A DNA stretch of 44,312 nt from DASZVN01 sp035547055 (GCA_035547055.1 DASZVN010000209.1:1-44312), one strand, 5' to 3'. Shown: positions 16,194 to 27,275, counted from the stretch's first letter. Made by a program: numbers and translations. Notes: generated from the letters alone by a model not told the origin.

Positions 16194-17060
16194 ATGAACC
16201 TCCTGCTCTTCGTCGGATCGGGGATTGGGGTCGGCGCGGTCTATGCCCTGTCCAGCGTCGGGCTGGTCATCCTCTATCGCGCCTCCGGCACCCTCAACTT
16301 CGCCTTCGGCTCGTTCGGCGGCGTTGCCGCCTTCAGCGCCTACGAGCTGATCCGCGACGGCGCCCCGGCGCCGGTCGGCTGGGTCGTCGGCGTGCTCCTC
16401 TCCACCCTGATCGCCTATGCCTCTGGCCGGCTGGTCGCCCCGCACATGGCCCACCGCGACCGCGTGGTGCGCGCGGTCGCGACGCTCGGCCTCGCGCTGT
16501 TCCTTCTCGGGATCATCGCCTGGTACTGGGGCGTCGGCGTTGCCCGGCGCATCACGCTGCCGACCGACTACCAGTTCGTCGCGCTGCTCGGGATGCGCCT
16601 CACCGTGACGCGGCTGATCGCGCTCGGCCTGTCGCTCGCCATGGTCTGCGGGGTCGGGCTTCTGCTCAGCCGGACCCGGATGGGCCTCGCCATGCGGGCG
16701 CTCGCGAGCGACCGGGCGATCTCCGCCTCCCTCGGCATCCGCGTCAACAACGCCGACGCCACCGCCTGGGTCATCAACGGCGCCTTCGCCGGCGTCGCCG
16801 GCATCCTCCTCGCCGACATCAACCGGCTCGATCCGCCGCTCCTCACCTTCCTCGTCATCCCGGCCATCGCCTCGGCGATCCTGGCGCGGCTGTCGTCGCT
16901 GCCCGGCGCCTTCGTCGGCGGCATGGTCTGCGGCATGATCGAGGCGCTGCTCACCGGCGTCCCGGCGGTGTCGGCGTTCCGCAGCGCCGGCCCCTACGTC
17001 GCGGCGCTGCTGTTCATGATGATCTTCGGCGCCGGCCGGGGCGTCGGGGCGCGCGAATGA
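16194..17060 (+). CDS. LivH-type ABC permease
   Basis: The 288-residue permease of the LivH family has eight or so hydrophobic segments, with GVGAVYALSSVGLVILYRASGTLNFAFG at residues 11-38 as the hallmark N-terminal region. ATG 16194 is preferred because the longer frame from 16101 is repeat sequence. The stop overlaps the next start as ATGA. With LivM it forms the channel for the 14692 binding protein. Confidence 0.91.
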   Translation: MNLLLFVGSGIGVGAVYALSSVGLVILYRASGTLNFAFGSFGGVAAFSAYELIRDGAPAPVGWVVGVLLSTLIAYASGRLVAPHMAHRDRVVRAVATLGLALFLLGIIAWYWGVGVARRITLPTDYQFVALLGMRLTVTRLIALGLSLAMVCGVGLLLSRTRMGLAMRALASDRAISASLGIRVNNADATAWVINGAFAGVAGILLADINRLDPPLLTFLVIPAIASAILARLSSLPGAFVGGMVCGMIEALLTGVPAVSAFRSAGPYVAALLFMMIFGAGRGVGARE

Positions 17061-18103
17061 GCGAGATCGGCAAGACCGAGGCGCTGCCCGTCGCCGCCCG
17101 GCCGGCGGGCGAGCTCACCATTTCGGTCCGCATCCTCGCGGTGGTGGCGGTGGTCGGCGTGGCGTCGGCGATCGTCGCGGCGACGGCGGGCGGCTACTGG
17201 CTGTCGACCTTCACCAAGTCGTACTGCATGGTGCTGGCGCTGCTCGGCTGCGCGCTGCTCTACGGCCAGCTCGGCCTGGTGTCGCTGTGCCAGTGGGCGC
17301 TGGTCGGGGTCGGCGGCTGGGTCAGCCTGCGGGTCTATTTCTGGTTCCACCCGCCCTTCGTCCTCACCATCCTCGCCGGCGGCGTCGGCGCCTCGATCAT
17401 CGGCATGATCTGGGGCCTGCCGGCGCTGCGCATGCGGGGGCTCTACCTCGCCCTCGTCACGCTGATGCTGGCCGGCGCCTTCCAGAGCCTGATCACGGTG
17501 ACGCGCTTCCCGGTCGGCGGGCCGGGCTTCCTCGGCCAGGTCGGCGCCAGCGGCAACGCCCGGGTGATGATGGCCCGCCCGCTCTATGCCGCGAGCGACT
17601 CGGCCTATTTCCTGTTCTGCGGCGTCGTCGTCATCCTCGCGATCCTCCTGGTCGAGTGGCACCGCCGCTCCAAGCCGGGGCGCGCCTGGGCGCTGATCCG
17701 CAAGAGCGAGCCGATGGCGATGGCGTCGGGCGTCCGCGTCGTCTTCTACAAGGCTTGGGCGTTCGCGCTGGCGGGCTTCCTCGCCGGCGTCGCCGGCGCC
17801 CTCCTCGCCGGGACCTTCGGCCAGCTCGACCCGACCAGCGGCTTCGGCCCGACCGATTCGATCATCATCTTCATCGGCACGCTGCTCGGCGGCCCCAATG
17901 TCTGGATGGGCTCGTTCCTCGGCGGCATCCTCACCGCCTTCGTGCCGGCTCTCCTGTTCGACCTCAACGTCCAGACCTATATCGGCTTCATCATCTTCGG
18001 CGCCGCGCTCTTGTTCGGCCTGACCGACCCGGTCGGCCTCGGCGGGCACATCACGGCGCTCGGCGAGCGGCTCTACGCCCGCTACCTGGGGCGGCGGCCA
18101 TGA
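17057..18103 (+). CDS. LivM-type ABC permease
   Basis: The 348-residue membrane protein of the LivM family has a cytoplasmic N-terminal extension (about 25 residues). It contains LVSLCQWALVGVGGWVSLR near residues 74-92 and the conserved cytoplasmic loop GRAWALIRKSEPMAMASGV near 210-228. Start and stop each overlap a neighbour as ATGA, so translation is coupled with LivH before it and LivG after it. Confidence 0.91.
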   Translation: MSEIGKTEALPVAARPAGELTISVRILAVVAVVGVASAIVAATAGGYWLSTFTKSYCMVLALLGCALLYGQLGLVSLCQWALVGVGGWVSLRVYFWFHPPFVLTILAGGVGASIIGMIWGLPALRMRGLYLALVTLMLAGAFQSLITVTRFPVGGPGFLGQVGASGNARVMMARPLYAASDSAYFLFCGVVVILAILLVEWHRRSKPGRAWALIRKSEPMAMASGVRVVFYKAWAFALAGFLAGVAGALLAGTFGQLDPTSGFGPTDSIIIFIGTLLGGPNVWMGSFLGGILTAFVPALLFDLNVQTYIGFIIFGAALLFGLTDPVGLGGHITALGERLYARYLGRRP

Positions 18104-18807
18104 TCCGGATCGAGGACCTCACCGTGCAGTTCGGCGGCGTGCGGCCGCTCGATTCGCTCGAAGGCGCCTTCGCGGCGCCGGTCTGCGGGCTGATCGGGCC
18201 GAACGGCGCCGGCAAGACGACGCTCCTCAACGTGCTCTCCGGCTTCGTCACCCCGGTCAAGGGCCGCATCTGGCTCGACGACGTGGCGCTCCGCGGCTAC
18301 TCGCCGGTCCGCCGCGTCGGCCTCGGCCTCCGCCGCACCTTCCAGCAGGAGCTCGTGGTCGACGAGCTGACCGTGCGCGAGAACATCCAGTCGATCGCCG
18401 ACCATGTCTCGGCGAGCCGGCGCGGCGCGCGCGAGGAGATCGACCGCGCCATCGCCTTCGTCGAGCTCGACCAGCGCGAGAACGTGCCCGGCCGCCAGCT
18501 CAACCTCTACGAACGCCGCATGATCGAGATCGCCAAGACGCTGATCGGCAAGCCCCGGGCGATCCTCCTCGACGAGCCCGGCGCCGGCATGAACGAGCAC
18601 GAGACCGACCGGCTGCGCCGCCTGCTCCTGCAGATCCCGGAGCGCTTCGGTGCCCAGCTCATCCTGATCGACCACGACGCCGACCTCATCGCCTCGGTCT
18701 GCACCGAGACCATGGTGCTCGATTTCGGCAAGCTGCTCGCCTTCGGGCCGACCCGCCAGGTGCTCGACGACCCGCTGGTCAGGCGCGCCTATCTCGGGAC
18801 GGCGTGA
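18100..18807 (+). CDS. LivG-type ABC ATPase with atypical signature motif
   Basis: The 235-residue ATPase of the Liv importer has Walker A GPNGAGKTT near residues 29-37, Walker B AILLDEPGAG near 150-159, and a switch His in LILIDHDADL. The ABC signature, normally LSxGQ, reads LNLYERRMIEIAKTL (near 135-149), lacking both the Ser and the Gly. The partner LivF keeps a normal LSGGQ, so the heterodimer would have one canonical and one degenerate ATP site. It starts within the stop of livM. A family A repeat separates it from livF. Confidence 0.9.
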   Translation: MIRIEDLTVQFGGVRPLDSLEGAFAAPVCGLIGPNGAGKTTLLNVLSGFVTPVKGRIWLDDVALRGYSPVRRVGLGLRRTFQQELVVDELTVRENIQSIADHVSASRRGAREEIDRAIAFVELDQRENVPGRQLNLYERRMIEIAKTLIGKPRAILLDEPGAGMNEHETDRLRRLLLQIPERFGAQLILIDHDADLIASVCTETMVLDFGKLLAFGPTRQVLDDPLVRRAYLGTA

Positions 18808-18820
18808 CATGGCGGGCACC

Positions 18821-18911
18821 CGTCATGGCCGGGCCCGTCCGGGCCATCCACGGCTTCCCTCGGCCGCGACGGCTGCAAACGCGTGGATGCCCGGACCAGG
18901 TCCAGGCATGG
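18821..18911. repeat. Dispersed palindromic repeat, family A copy 4 (inside an operon)
   Basis: GTCATGGCCGGGCCC...GGGCCATCCACG and CGTGGATGCCCGGACC...CAGGCATGG form the arms. It is less exact than the other copies and lies between the two ATPase genes of one importer. Confidence 0.8.
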
Positions 18912-18923
18912 CGGAGGCGTGAC

Positions 18924-19664
18924 ATGGCGGACCAGGCTCTCGAGGTGAAGGATCTCGTGGTCGAGCGTGGCGGCCGCGAGGTGCTCCACGGCATCTCGCT
19001 GGAGCTGAAGCCCGGCGAGATCACCGCGCTCCTCGGCGCCAACGGCGCCGGCAAGTCGTCGCTGGTCCTGACCATCTCGGGCGCGCTGCCGGCCAAATCC
19101 GGCAGCGTCATGCTCGACGGGCAGGAGATGCTGGGCCTGACCCCCGACCAGGTCAGGCGGCGCGGCATCGCCATCGTGCTCGAAGGCCATCCGGTCCTGA
19201 ACGGCATCTCGGTGATCGACAATCTCCGCGCCGCCGCGCTGATGCATTCGCGCCGCGAGGCCGAGCGCGAGGTCGAGGCGGCGCTGGAGGTGTTTCCCGA
19301 GCTGAAGCCCCGCCTCTCGGCCGACGGCCAGAACCTCTCCGGCGGGCAGAAGCAGATGGTGGTCGTGGCCCAGGCCCTGATCAGCCGGCCGCGCTACCTC
19401 CTGATCGACGAGATGTCGTTCGGCCTCGCGCCGGCCATCGTGCAGCGCATCGGCCAGACCCTGTCCGACATCGCCAAGCGCGGCATCGGCATCCTCCTGA
19501 TCGAGCAGTTCACGACGCTGGCGCTGGCGCTGGCGAGCCGGGCCTATGTGATGGAGCGCGGCGAGATCGCCTTCTCGGGCGCCGCCGCGGAGCTGGAGCG
19601 CCGCCCCGAGATCCTCCACGGCGCCTATCTCGCCTCCGGCAAGGCCGCCGCCACCGCGGGGTGA
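18924..19664 (+). CDS. LivF-type ABC ATPase
   Basis: The 246-residue second ATPase of the importer starts MADQALEVKDLVVERGGREV. Walker A is GANGAGKSS near residues 38-46. The signature LSGGQKQMVVVAQAL is intact near 137-151, Walker B is YLLIDEMSFGLAP near 158-170, and the switch His is replaced by Gln in LLIEQFTTLAL, as is common in LivF. The N-terminal extension of the longer frame (from 18804) is repeat DNA. It is the last gene of the operon. Confidence 0.92.
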   Translation: MADQALEVKDLVVERGGREVLHGISLELKPGEITALLGANGAGKSSLVLTISGALPAKSGSVMLDGQEMLGLTPDQVRRRGIAIVLEGHPVLNGISVIDNLRAAALMHSRREAEREVEAALEVFPELKPRLSADGQNLSGGQKQMVVVAQALISRPRYLLIDEMSFGLAPAIVQRIGQTLSDIAKRGIGILLIEQFTTLALALASRAYVMERGEIAFSGAAAELERRPEILHGAYLASGKAAATAG

Positions 19665-19676
19665 CGGGCACGGTGA

Positions 19677-19765
19677 CGTAGGGTGGGCATCGCGACGCGA
19701 TGCCCACGGGCGGCCTCACGTCGGCAGCTCGCCTGCTCACTCGACGAGCTCGCAATGACGGCGAG
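19677..19765. repeat. Family D copy 4 followed by a family B remnant
   Basis: GTAGGGTGGGCATCGCG pairs with CGCGATGCCCAC. Then CTCGCAATGACGGCGAGG at about 19750-19767 is the right end of a family B unit without its left half. Confidence 0.65.
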
Positions 19766-19821
19766 GCTTGCCGGCCCCGCTTTGCCGCCGCATGCTGGCG
19801 CCGACAGACGGAGAGTTCGGA

Positions 19822-20061
19822 ATGGCCAAGCTGACCTATCACGTGGTCAAGCGCGACGGCGGCTGGGGCTACGAGGCCGCCGGCACCTTCTCCGAGACCT
19901 TCCCGACCCACGAGGAGGCTCGCGCTGCCGCCCACCGCGCCGCGTCCGAGCAGCAGGCGCCGGGCGCGACCGCCGCCATCGCCTGGGAGGACGATCACGG
20001 CCACTGGCACGAGGAGCTCGCCCGCGGCAGCGACCGCCCGGCGACCGACGTCGATGAGTGA
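19822..20061 (+). CDS. DUF2188-like small protein
   Basis: The 79-residue protein has the pattern of DUF2188: YHVVKRDGGWGYEAAGTFSETFPTHEEARAAAHRAA, that is, a short beta-hairpin with W-x-V/Y followed by a helix rich in Ala and Glu. DUF2188 members are of unknown role. GGAGAG at 19810-19815 supports the ATG at 19822; the longer frame from 19768 lacks support. It overlaps the next gene by eight bases. Confidence 0.75.
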   Translation: MAKLTYHVVKRDGGWGYEAAGTFSETFPTHEEARAAAHRAASEQQAPGATAAIAWEDDHGHWHEELARGSDRPATDVDE

Positions 20062-20566
20062 CGCGCTCGACCCGCCGCTCGCCGCCTTCGTCGCCGACTG
20101 TCGCGCGGCGCTCGCCGCCGATCCCGGCCCGCGCGGCCGCAACCGCGTCCGCGAGCGGCTGGAAGCGGCCCTCGCTACGCCTGGCTTCGTCGACGCCCAT
20201 GTCGATCCCGCGGGTCCCGAGCGGCACGTGCTCTACCGCGACGGCGAGCTCGGCTTCGTCGTGCTCGCCCATTCCTATCGCGCGGCCGGGGAGGCGCGGC
20301 CGCACGACCACGGTCCGAGCTGGGCGATCTACGGCCAGGCCAGCGGCGAGACCGAGATGAGCGACTGGACGGCCGTCGTGCCGGCGGCGGAAGGCCGCCC
20401 CGGCACCGCGCGCTACGGCCGGAGCTACACGCTGCGGCCCGGCATGGCCTTCCTCTACAACGAGGGCGACCTGCACGCGCTGAAGCGCGCCGGCCCGACC
20501 CGCCTCATCCGCATCGAAGGCACCGACCTCTCGGCCGTGCGCCGCTTCTCCTGGCGGCCGGAATAG
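20054..20566 (+). CDS. Cupin-fold protein with a three-His metal-site pattern
   Basis: The 170-residue protein is a predicted single-domain cupin. His84 and His86 (ARPHDHGPSWAIYGQASGETE) and His141 (NEGDLHALKR) match the three-His iron site spacing of cysteine dioxygenase-type thiol dioxygenases. Those enzymes also lack the usual metal-binding Glu, whereas here a Glu follows at 99. Substrate and activity are unknown. Its start codon lies inside the DUF2188 gene, so the two are translated together. Confidence 0.75.
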   Translation: MSDALDPPLAAFVADCRAALAADPGPRGRNRVRERLEAALATPGFVDAHVDPAGPERHVLYRDGELGFVVLAHSYRAAGEARPHDHGPSWAIYGQASGETEMSDWTAVVPAAEGRPGTARYGRSYTLRPGMAFLYNEGDLHALKRAGPTRLIRIEGTDLSAVRRFSWRPE

Positions 20567-20573
20567 GGGCCGT

Positions 20574-20640
20574 CACCTCCCGCGCGCGGGAGAGGTCGAG
20601 TCGCCGCGGCCGCGGCGACCGGGGGAGGGGCGGAGCCGGC
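20574..20640. repeat. Palindromic repeat, family E copy 2
   Basis: CTCCCGCGCGCGGGAG is followed by AGGTCGAGTCGCC...GGCGACC and GGGGGAGGGGCGG. This is the same order of hairpins as at 9.43 kb. Confidence 0.68.
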
Positions 20641-20653
20641 CTCCGTCGCTGCC

Positions 20654-20752
20654 TGTCATCCCGGACGCGCGCAGCGCGATCCGGGATCCGGTCACAGATG
20701 CCGTGCTCAACCCCGGATCCCGGCTCTCCGCTTCGCTTCGGCCGGGATGACA
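20654..20752. repeat. Dispersed palindromic repeat, family C copy 4
   Basis: The arms are TGTCATCCCGGACGCGCGC and CGGCCGGGATGACA. The inside contains GCGATCCGGGATCCGG and CCCCGGATCCCGGCTC. It sits between convergent genes (the cupin and the SDR-like protein). Confidence 0.85.
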
Positions 20753-20783
20753 AACGGGATCGCCAGCGCCAAGGGTCCATGCC

Positions 20784-21485
20784 TCAGAACGGCTCGACCC
20801 AGGGGCGGAGCTCGACCTCCAGCGACCAGGCGCTTCGCGGCTGGCGCAGCACGGCGAGATAGGTCTCGGCGATGCCGTCGGGGTCGAGCAGGCTGTCGGG
20901 CCGGTCGGCCGGCACCGGGCGCTGGGCGCTCGCGACCCCGCCGTCGATGACGAAATGGGCGACGTGGATGCCCTTCGGGCCGAGCTCGCGCGCCGTGCTC
21001 TGGGCGAGGCCGCGCAGGGCGAACTTGCCCATCGCGAACGGGGCCGACTGGGCATAGCCCTTCACGCTCGCCGAGGCGCCGGTCAGGAGGATCGCGCCCC
21101 TGCCGCGCGGCACCATCCGCCGCGCCGCCTGCTGCACCACCAGGAAGCCGCCGAACGCCGTCACGATCAAGGTCTGCCGCACCGCCGCGGGGTCGAGCTC
21201 GACCAGCGGGCCGCGCACCCGGCCGCTGGCGTTGTAGAGCACGAGGTCGGGCTCGCCGAGCGTCGCGTCGGCTTCCTCGAACAGGCGCGCCACCGCGGCG
21301 GGATCGGCGGCGTCGACCGCGAAGGTCTTGGCGCCGGTCTCGCCGGCGAGTCCGGCGAGCTTCGCCTTGTCGCGCGCCGCGAGGCCGATTTTGAGCCCGG
21401 CCGCCGCGAGCCCGCGCGCGACCGACGCGCTGATCCCCGGCCCCGCGCCCACGATCAGCGCCGTCTTGTAAGGCATATCCGCCAT
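20784..21485 (-). CDS. SDR-superfamily protein with Phe in place of the catalytic Tyr
   Basis: The 233-residue Rossmann-fold protein has a nucleotide-binding loop GAGPGIS (13-19, a variant of TGxxxGIG) and NAS at 85-87 (variant of NNAG). The catalytic region reads TGASASVKGYAQSAPFAMGKFAL; the expected YxxxK is Phe150-x3-Lys154. Ser138 or Ser140 could be the catalytic Ser. The rest (ARELGPKGIHVAHFVIDGG) is well conserved for an SDR subgroup. It may bind cofactor without classical reductase chemistry. GGGAGGA six bases before 21485 sets the start. Confidence 0.85.
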   Translation of the reverse strand: MADMPYKTALIVGAGPGISASVARGLAAAGLKIGLAARDKAKLAGLAGETGAKTFAVDAADPAAVARLFEEADATLGEPDLVLYNASGRVRGPLVELDPAAVRQTLIVTAFGGFLVVQQAARRMVPRGRGAILLTGASASVKGYAQSAPFAMGKFALRGLAQSTARELGPKGIHVAHFVIDGGVASAQRPVPADRPDSLLDPDGIAETYLAVLRQPRSAWSLEVELRPWVEPF

Positions 21486-21543
21486 GGCTTCCTCCCGTTC
21501 GGCAGCGACGCTGCCCCTGCGCTGGACGGGACGCAAGTCCTCA

Positions 21544-21639
21544 CCGTCATGCCCGCGCTTGGCGCGGGCATCCACGAGTTTTCAGACGCCGCCGTCGAAG
21601 GAAGTCGTGGATGGCCGGGACGAGCCCGGCCATGACGGG
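21544..21639. repeat. Dispersed palindromic repeat, family A copy 5
   Basis: GTCATGCCCGCGC...GCGCGGGCATCCACGAG faces GTCGTGGATGGCCGGGACGAGCCCGGCCATGAC. It lies between secA and the SDR-like gene, both on the minus strand. Confidence 0.85.
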
Positions 21640-21650
21640 CCGTCGGCGCC

Positions 21651-24365
<2,715 letters not shown>

Positions 24366-24515
24366 CAAGGGCCTCATGAAAATGCGCACGGGGGAAAACG
24401 GCCGAGCGCCTCGGCCCTGGCCGCGGTCTCGACCCCCGGTCGGGGAGGGCGTTTGCGGCCGAGAAGCGGCGCCCCGCCTGTCCGCTCCGCCGTTCGGCCC
24501 GCGAGCGATGCCGCA

Positions 24516-24544
24516 GAATTAGGAACCGCTCCCAGGGTTGTCAA
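24516..24544 (-). promoter_or_regulatory. Probable secA promoter
   Basis: On the minus strand a perfect TTGACA (24539-24544) is followed after 17 bases by TAATTC, or after 15 by CCTAAT. It would start transcription about 140 bases upstream of the secA ATG. The -10 is poor, as is frequent in alphaproteobacteria. Confidence 0.45.
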
Positions 24545-24611
24545 TGCGGCGGCGTTGGCGCACTCTCCGCGCCCGCGCGCCCGGTCGGCGCCCTAGAGGT
24601 CTTAGCGTTTC

Positions 24612-25535
24612 ATGCCGATGGCCGATCTCCCGGCGCGCCGCCGCGCGCCCGCGTATGCTGTCGCCGCCGCGTTCGCCCTGCTGGTTGCAGGCGGCGGCGC
24701 CCTGGCGGCCCCGGCCGCACCCGCCGCCGCCCCGGCCGCGGGGGCCGCGTCCGGCGAGGTGCTCGCCAAGGTCGACGGCCAGCCGATCACCGCCCACGAC
24801 GTCCAGCTCGCCGCGGAGGACGTCGGCCAGTCCTTCGCCGGCATGACCGAGGCCCAGAAGCGGAGCGCGATCGTCGATCTTCTGATCGACCTCAGGCTCG
24901 CCGCCAAGGCCGCCCAGGACGAGAAGCTCGACCAGACCCCGGCCTTCGCCCAGTCGCTCGCCTTCATGCGCGACAAGGCGCTGATGCAGCTCTTCCTCGA
25001 CAAGGCCGCCGCCGGCGCGGTCACCGATGCCGCCGTGCAGCGGGTCTACGACGAGACCGTGAAGGCGACGCCGCCGGAGGAAGAGGTGCGCGCCCGCCAC
25101 ATCCTGGTCGAGACCAAGGACCAGGCCGACGCGGTCGAGAAGCGCCTCAAGGGCGGCGAGGATTTCGCCGCGGTCGCCAAGGCGGTGTCGAAGGATACCG
25201 GCTCGGCCCAGCAGGGCGGCGAGCTCGGCTTCTTCACCAAGGACCAGATGGTGCCGGAGTTCGCCAAGGTCGCCTTCGCGCAGAATGTCGGCCAGATCTC
25301 GGAGCCGGTGAAGAGCCAGTTCGGCTGGCACATCATCCAGACCGAGGAGAAGCGCAAGAAGCCGCTGCCGACCGTCGCGCAGGTGCGCGGCCAGATCGCG
25401 CTCTATCTCCAGCGCCGCGCCCAGCAGGAGGCGATGGCGAAGCTGCGCCAGGGCGCCAAGATCGAGCGCCTCGACAAGACCGCTCCGGCGCCGGCCGCCC
25501 CCGCGGCGCCGGCCGCGCCCGCTCCCGGCAAGTAA
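24612..25535 (+). CDS. Periplasmic parvulin-type peptidyl-prolyl isomerase (PpiC/SurA-like)
   Basis: The 307-residue protein has a signal peptide (about residues 1-33, ending GGGALAAP), an Ala/Pro-rich linker and a SurA-like N-terminal helical region (VLAKVDGQPITAHDVQ). The parvulin domain spans about 160-255, with ARHILVETKDQADAV, GGELGFFTKDQMVPEF and SQFGWHIIQ. A Pro/Ala-rich tail (APAPAAPAAPAAPAPGK) ends it. It probably helps fold exported or outer-membrane proteins, which suits the divergent secA. ATG 24612 is taken; ATG 24618 is possible. argJ follows after 14 bases, probably in the same transcript. Confidence 0.9.
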   Translation: MPMADLPARRRAPAYAVAAAFALLVAGGGALAAPAAPAAAPAAGAASGEVLAKVDGQPITAHDVQLAAEDVGQSFAGMTEAQKRSAIVDLLIDLRLAAKAAQDEKLDQTPAFAQSLAFMRDKALMQLFLDKAAAGAVTDAAVQRVYDETVKATPPEEEVRARHILVETKDQADAVEKRLKGGEDFAAVAKAVSKDTGSAQQGGELGFFTKDQMVPEFAKVAFAQNVGQISEPVKSQFGWHIIQTEEKRKKPLPTVAQVRGQIALYLQRRAQQEAMAKLRQGAKIERLDKTAPAPAAPAAPAAPAPGK

Positions 25536-25549
25536 CGGAGGAGACCGGC

Positions 25550-26788
25550 GTGGCCGAGGTGTCGCCGCTCGCGCCGGCGCGCTTTCCCGCGATCGCACCG
25601 GTCGAGGGCGTCCGCCTCGCGACCGCCGAGGCCGGCATCCGCTATCGCGGCCGCCATGACGTGCTGCTGATGGCGCTCCGGCCCGGCACCGCCGTCGCCG
25701 GCACCTTCACCCGCTCGAAATGCGCCTCGGCGCCGGTCGACTGGTGCCGCTCCGTCCTCAGCGGCGGGACGGCACGCGCGGTCGTGGTCAATTCCGGCAA
25801 CGCCAACGCCTTCACCGGCATGCGCGGCCGCGACGCCGCGGCGCTGACCGCCGAGCTCGCGGGGCGCGCGCTCGGGTGCCCGATCGATCAGGTCTTCCTG
25901 GCCTCGACGGGGGTGATCGGCGAGCCGCTCGACGCCGAGAAATTCCGCGGCGTGATGGCGGGCCTCGCGGCCGATGCCGAGCCCGACCGCTGGGAGCAGG
26001 CCGCCCGGGCGATCATGACGACCGACACCTTCGCCAAGGGCGCGACCGCCGACGCCGCGATCGCCGGGGTGCCGGTGCGCATCGCCGGCATCGCCAAGGG
26101 CTCCGGCATGATCGCGCCGGACATGGCGACCATGCTCAGCTTCGTCGCGACCGATGCGCCGATCGCCGCGCCGGCGCTGCAGGCGCTGCTGTCGCGGACG
26201 GTCGAGAAGAGCTTCAACTGCATCACCGTCGACGGCGACACCTCGACCTCCGACACCGTGCTGGCGTTCGCGACCGGCGCCGCGGCGTCGCGCGGCGCGC
26301 CCATGATCGAGGACGGCCGCGATCCCCGCCTCCGCGCCTTCGCCGAGGCGTTCCAGGCCGTGCTCGGCGACCTCGCCCGCCAGATCGTCCGCGACGGCGA
26401 GGGCGCACGGAAATTCGTCACCGTCACCGTCACGGGCGCGGTCAGCGCGCCCTCGGCGCGGCGCATCGCCCGCTCGATCGCGCAGTCGCCCCTGGTCAAG
26501 ACCGCGATCGCCGGCGAGGACGCCAATTGGGGCCGGGTGGTGATGGCGGTCGGCAAGGCGGGCGAACCGGCCGAGCGCGACCGCCTCGCGATCTCGTTCG
26601 GCGGCATCCGCGTGGCCCACGAGGGCATGCGCGACCCGGCCTATGACGAGGCCGAGGTTTCCGCCTACATGAAGCAGCCCGAGATCGCGATCGCGGTCGA
26701 CCTCGGGCTCGGCCGCGGCCGCGCGACGATGTGGACCTGCGACCTCACCCACGGCTACATCGCCATCAACGGCGATTATCGTTCTTAA
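25550..26788 (+). CDS. argJ: Bifunctional ornithine acetyltransferase/N-acetylglutamate synthase
   Basis: The 412-residue arginine-pathway enzyme moves acetyl from N-acetylornithine to glutamate. The precursor self-cleaves before the Thr of ATML, here Thr194 (GMIAPDMATMLSF), giving alpha and beta chains. GIAKGSGMIAPDM forms the oxyanion region before it. The start is GTG 25550, six bases after the GGAGGAGA ribosome-binding sequence. Length is normal. Whether it also makes N-acetylglutamate from acetyl-CoA (bifunctional) cannot be read from sequence alone. Confidence 0.96.
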   Translation: MAEVSPLAPARFPAIAPVEGVRLATAEAGIRYRGRHDVLLMALRPGTAVAGTFTRSKCASAPVDWCRSVLSGGTARAVVVNSGNANAFTGMRGRDAAALTAELAGRALGCPIDQVFLASTGVIGEPLDAEKFRGVMAGLAADAEPDRWEQAARAIMTTDTFAKGATADAAIAGVPVRIAGIAKGSGMIAPDMATMLSFVATDAPIAAPALQALLSRTVEKSFNCITVDGDTSTSDTVLAFATGAAASRGAPMIEDGRDPRLRAFAEAFQAVLGDLARQIVRDGEGARKFVTVTVTGAVSAPSARRIARSIAQSPLVKTAIAGEDANWGRVVMAVGKAGEPAERDRLAISFGGIRVAHEGMRDPAYDEAEVSAYMKQPEIAIAVDLGLGRGRATMWTCDLTHGYIAINGDYRS

Positions 26789-26855
26789 CCGAATGCGCGC
26801 GGCCGAACCCCGCCTTTCGATACGTGAATTGCGCAAATCTTAACGGACGGGCGTC

Positions 26856-27275
26856 ATGATCGCGGCTGTGGAGAGCGCTCCGCTGGTCCTCGTCGCCGCC
26901 TGCGCCCTCATCGATGCCGATGGTCGCGTCCTCATCCAGGAGCGGCCCGAAGGCAAGCCGATGGCGGGCCTGTGGGAATTTCCCGGCGGCAAGATCGAGC
27001 GGGGCGAGGCGCCGGAAACGACGCTGATCCGGGAGCTGAAGGAGGAACTCGGCATCGAGGTAAAGGAGGCGTGTCTCGCACCCCTGACCTTCGCGAGCCA
27101 TGCCTACGGGACGTTCCACCTGCTGATGCCGCTCTATGTGTGCCGGCGCTGGACAGGACTGGCGCGCCCGCTGGAGGGGCAGAAGGTGGCCTGGGTCGAG
27201 CCGCGCCGGCTGCGGGATTATCCGATGCCGCCGGCCGACGTGCCGCTGATCCCGCCGCTGCTCGACCTCGTCTGA
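26856..27275 (+). CDS. mutT: MutT-type Nudix hydrolase (8-oxo-dGTP diphosphatase)
   Basis: The 139-residue protein has a complete Nudix box at residues 45-67 (GKIERGEAPETTLIRELKEELGI with the REx2EE core). MAGLWEFPGGK precedes the box, typical of MutT, which removes oxidised dGTP from the nucleotide pool. GTG 26868 is an alternative start. It follows argJ by 67 bases, and this neighbour order is familiar from other alphaproteobacteria. Confidence 0.9.
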   Translation: MIAAVESAPLVLVAACALIDADGRVLIQERPEGKPMAGLWEFPGGKIERGEAPETTLIRELKEELGIEVKEACLAPLTFASHAYGTFHLLMPLYVCRRWTGLARPLEGQKVAWVEPRRLRDYPMPPADVPLIPPLLDLV

